A stretch of DNA of 47,290 nt from an uncultured Pelagibacteraceae bacterium (lineage in GTDB: Bacteria; Pseudomonadota; Alphaproteobacteria; Pelagibacterales; Pelagibacteraceae). Within the stretch, counting starts at the first letter, position 1. Each line of letters starts with the position of its first letter. The notes under the pieces are model-generated. The model was not told the origin of the DNA. It did not search any database and worked only from the letters and a program-made list of their open reading frames with translations. A program made the position numbers and the translations under genes. Positions 47,087 through 47,290 of this stretch are shown one piece after another. Location: NCBI GenBank assembly GCA_902573835.1, contig CACGKZ010000006.1:1-47290 (forward strand). The letters are read 5' to 3'.

Positions 47087-47290
47087 TTAAATAGTTTTTG
47101 TAATAACGCACCAATAATGAGGGTATTTTCTTTTTAATTTAGTAATTGCAATTTTTGCAGTTTTTTTGGATTTAAAAACTCCATAACAAGCTGATCCCGA
47201 TCCAGTCATCCTAGAAAAAATACAACCCTCCTGCCTGTAAATAGATAAAATTAGTCGCGAAATTTTAGGATATTTTTTCTCTACTACTTT
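47087..47290 (-). CDS. ispE: 4-diphosphocytidyl-2-C-methyl-D-erythritol kinase, C-terminal part (cut by window edge)
   Basis: The last 67 residues of a GHMP kinase lie at the right edge, in phase from 47290 to a TAA at 47087. The stretch IFSRMTGSGSACYGVF matches the third conserved glycine-rich motif of IspE, the MEP-pathway kinase that phosphorylates CDP-methylerythritol on the way to isoprenoids. The catalytic N-terminal part is outside the window. It was too short for an ORF list and was read by hand. The next feature on this strand is tRNA-Gln, 33 nt away. Confidence 0.85.
   Translation of the reverse strand, partial: KVVEKKYPKISRLILSIYRQEGCIFSRMTGSGSACYGVFKSKKTAKIAITKLKRKYPHYWCVITKTI

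Overview
The window is a gene-dense, strongly AT-rich stretch of bacterial chromosome made almost entirely of core genes. It most resembles a streamlined alphaproteobacterium of the SAR11 (Pelagibacterales) type. The evidence is the very low GC, Lys/Asn/Ile-rich proteins, spacers mostly under 120 bp and frequent start/stop overlaps. Several alphaproteobacterial neighbourhoods are present: carAB opposite yqeY-dnaG-rpoD, a short-chain dehydrogenase beside folB, lgt-midA-pgeF, prs-rplY-pth-ychF, and petABC beside trmL-hemF. Taxonomy is inferred from composition and gene order, not from a database search. No phage, transposon, CRISPR array, toxin system or biosynthetic cluster was seen.

Layout. 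1-8789 (minus): a division and cell wall (dcw) cluster in the order mraZ, ftsZ, rsmH, ftsL, ftsI, a fused murE-murF, mraY, and the first bases of a further gene. It is driven by a good sigma-70-like promoter whose -10 box lies inside three TGGGA repeats with 10-bp period, the expected MraZ operator. 8944-9292 (minus): RNase P RNA. 9342-10049 (minus): an AmpD-type amidase. 10157-12322 (plus): mlaA, mlaC and an orphan methyltransferase. 12345-16608 (minus): yqeY-dnaG-rpoD followed by a CAU-anticodon tRNA. 16731-21141 (plus): carAB. 21146-22745 (minus): a 2OG-Fe(II)-oxygenase-like protein and an ELM1-like protein. 22770-24667 (plus): trxB and a divergent ADP-ribosylglycohydrolase-like protein. 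24664-25854 (minus): an aspartate-type aminotransferase. 25895-31616 (plus): uvrB, a pteridine-reductase-like SDR, folB, uvrC, pgsA. 31613-32500 (minus): ilvE. 32580-34984 (plus): a MarR regulator, an OmpR-type regulator and a histidine kinase. 34962-35201 (minus): ubiK-like. 35255-41346 (plus): lgt, midA-like, pgeF, prs, rplY, pth, ychF. 41323-43872 (minus): petABC, the cytochrome bc1 complex. 43956-45712 (plus): trmL, hemF, greA. 45715-47290 (minus): cca, tRNA-Gln and the 3' end of ispE.

How it works together. The genes cover peptidoglycan precursor synthesis and division, tRNA and ribosome maintenance, transcription and replication initiation, pyrimidine/arginine precursor supply, nucleotide excision repair, folate, haem and isoprenoid steps, lipid and lipoprotein handling, and the respiratory bc1 complex.

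The points most worth a second look are: ftsZ placed directly behind mraZ; the MurE-MurF fusion; the cca start codon only 5 nt behind the tRNA-Gln CCA end; loss of three of four zinc ligands in DnaG; the altered motifs of the ADP-ribosylglycohydrolase-like protein; a palindrome that makes the convergent YchF and cytochrome c1 proteins share RVNP near their C-termini; and the divergent trxB/ELM1 start codons with almost no promoter space. I did not find a convincing new multi-gene system. No gap longer than 300 bases lacks a gene or RNA.
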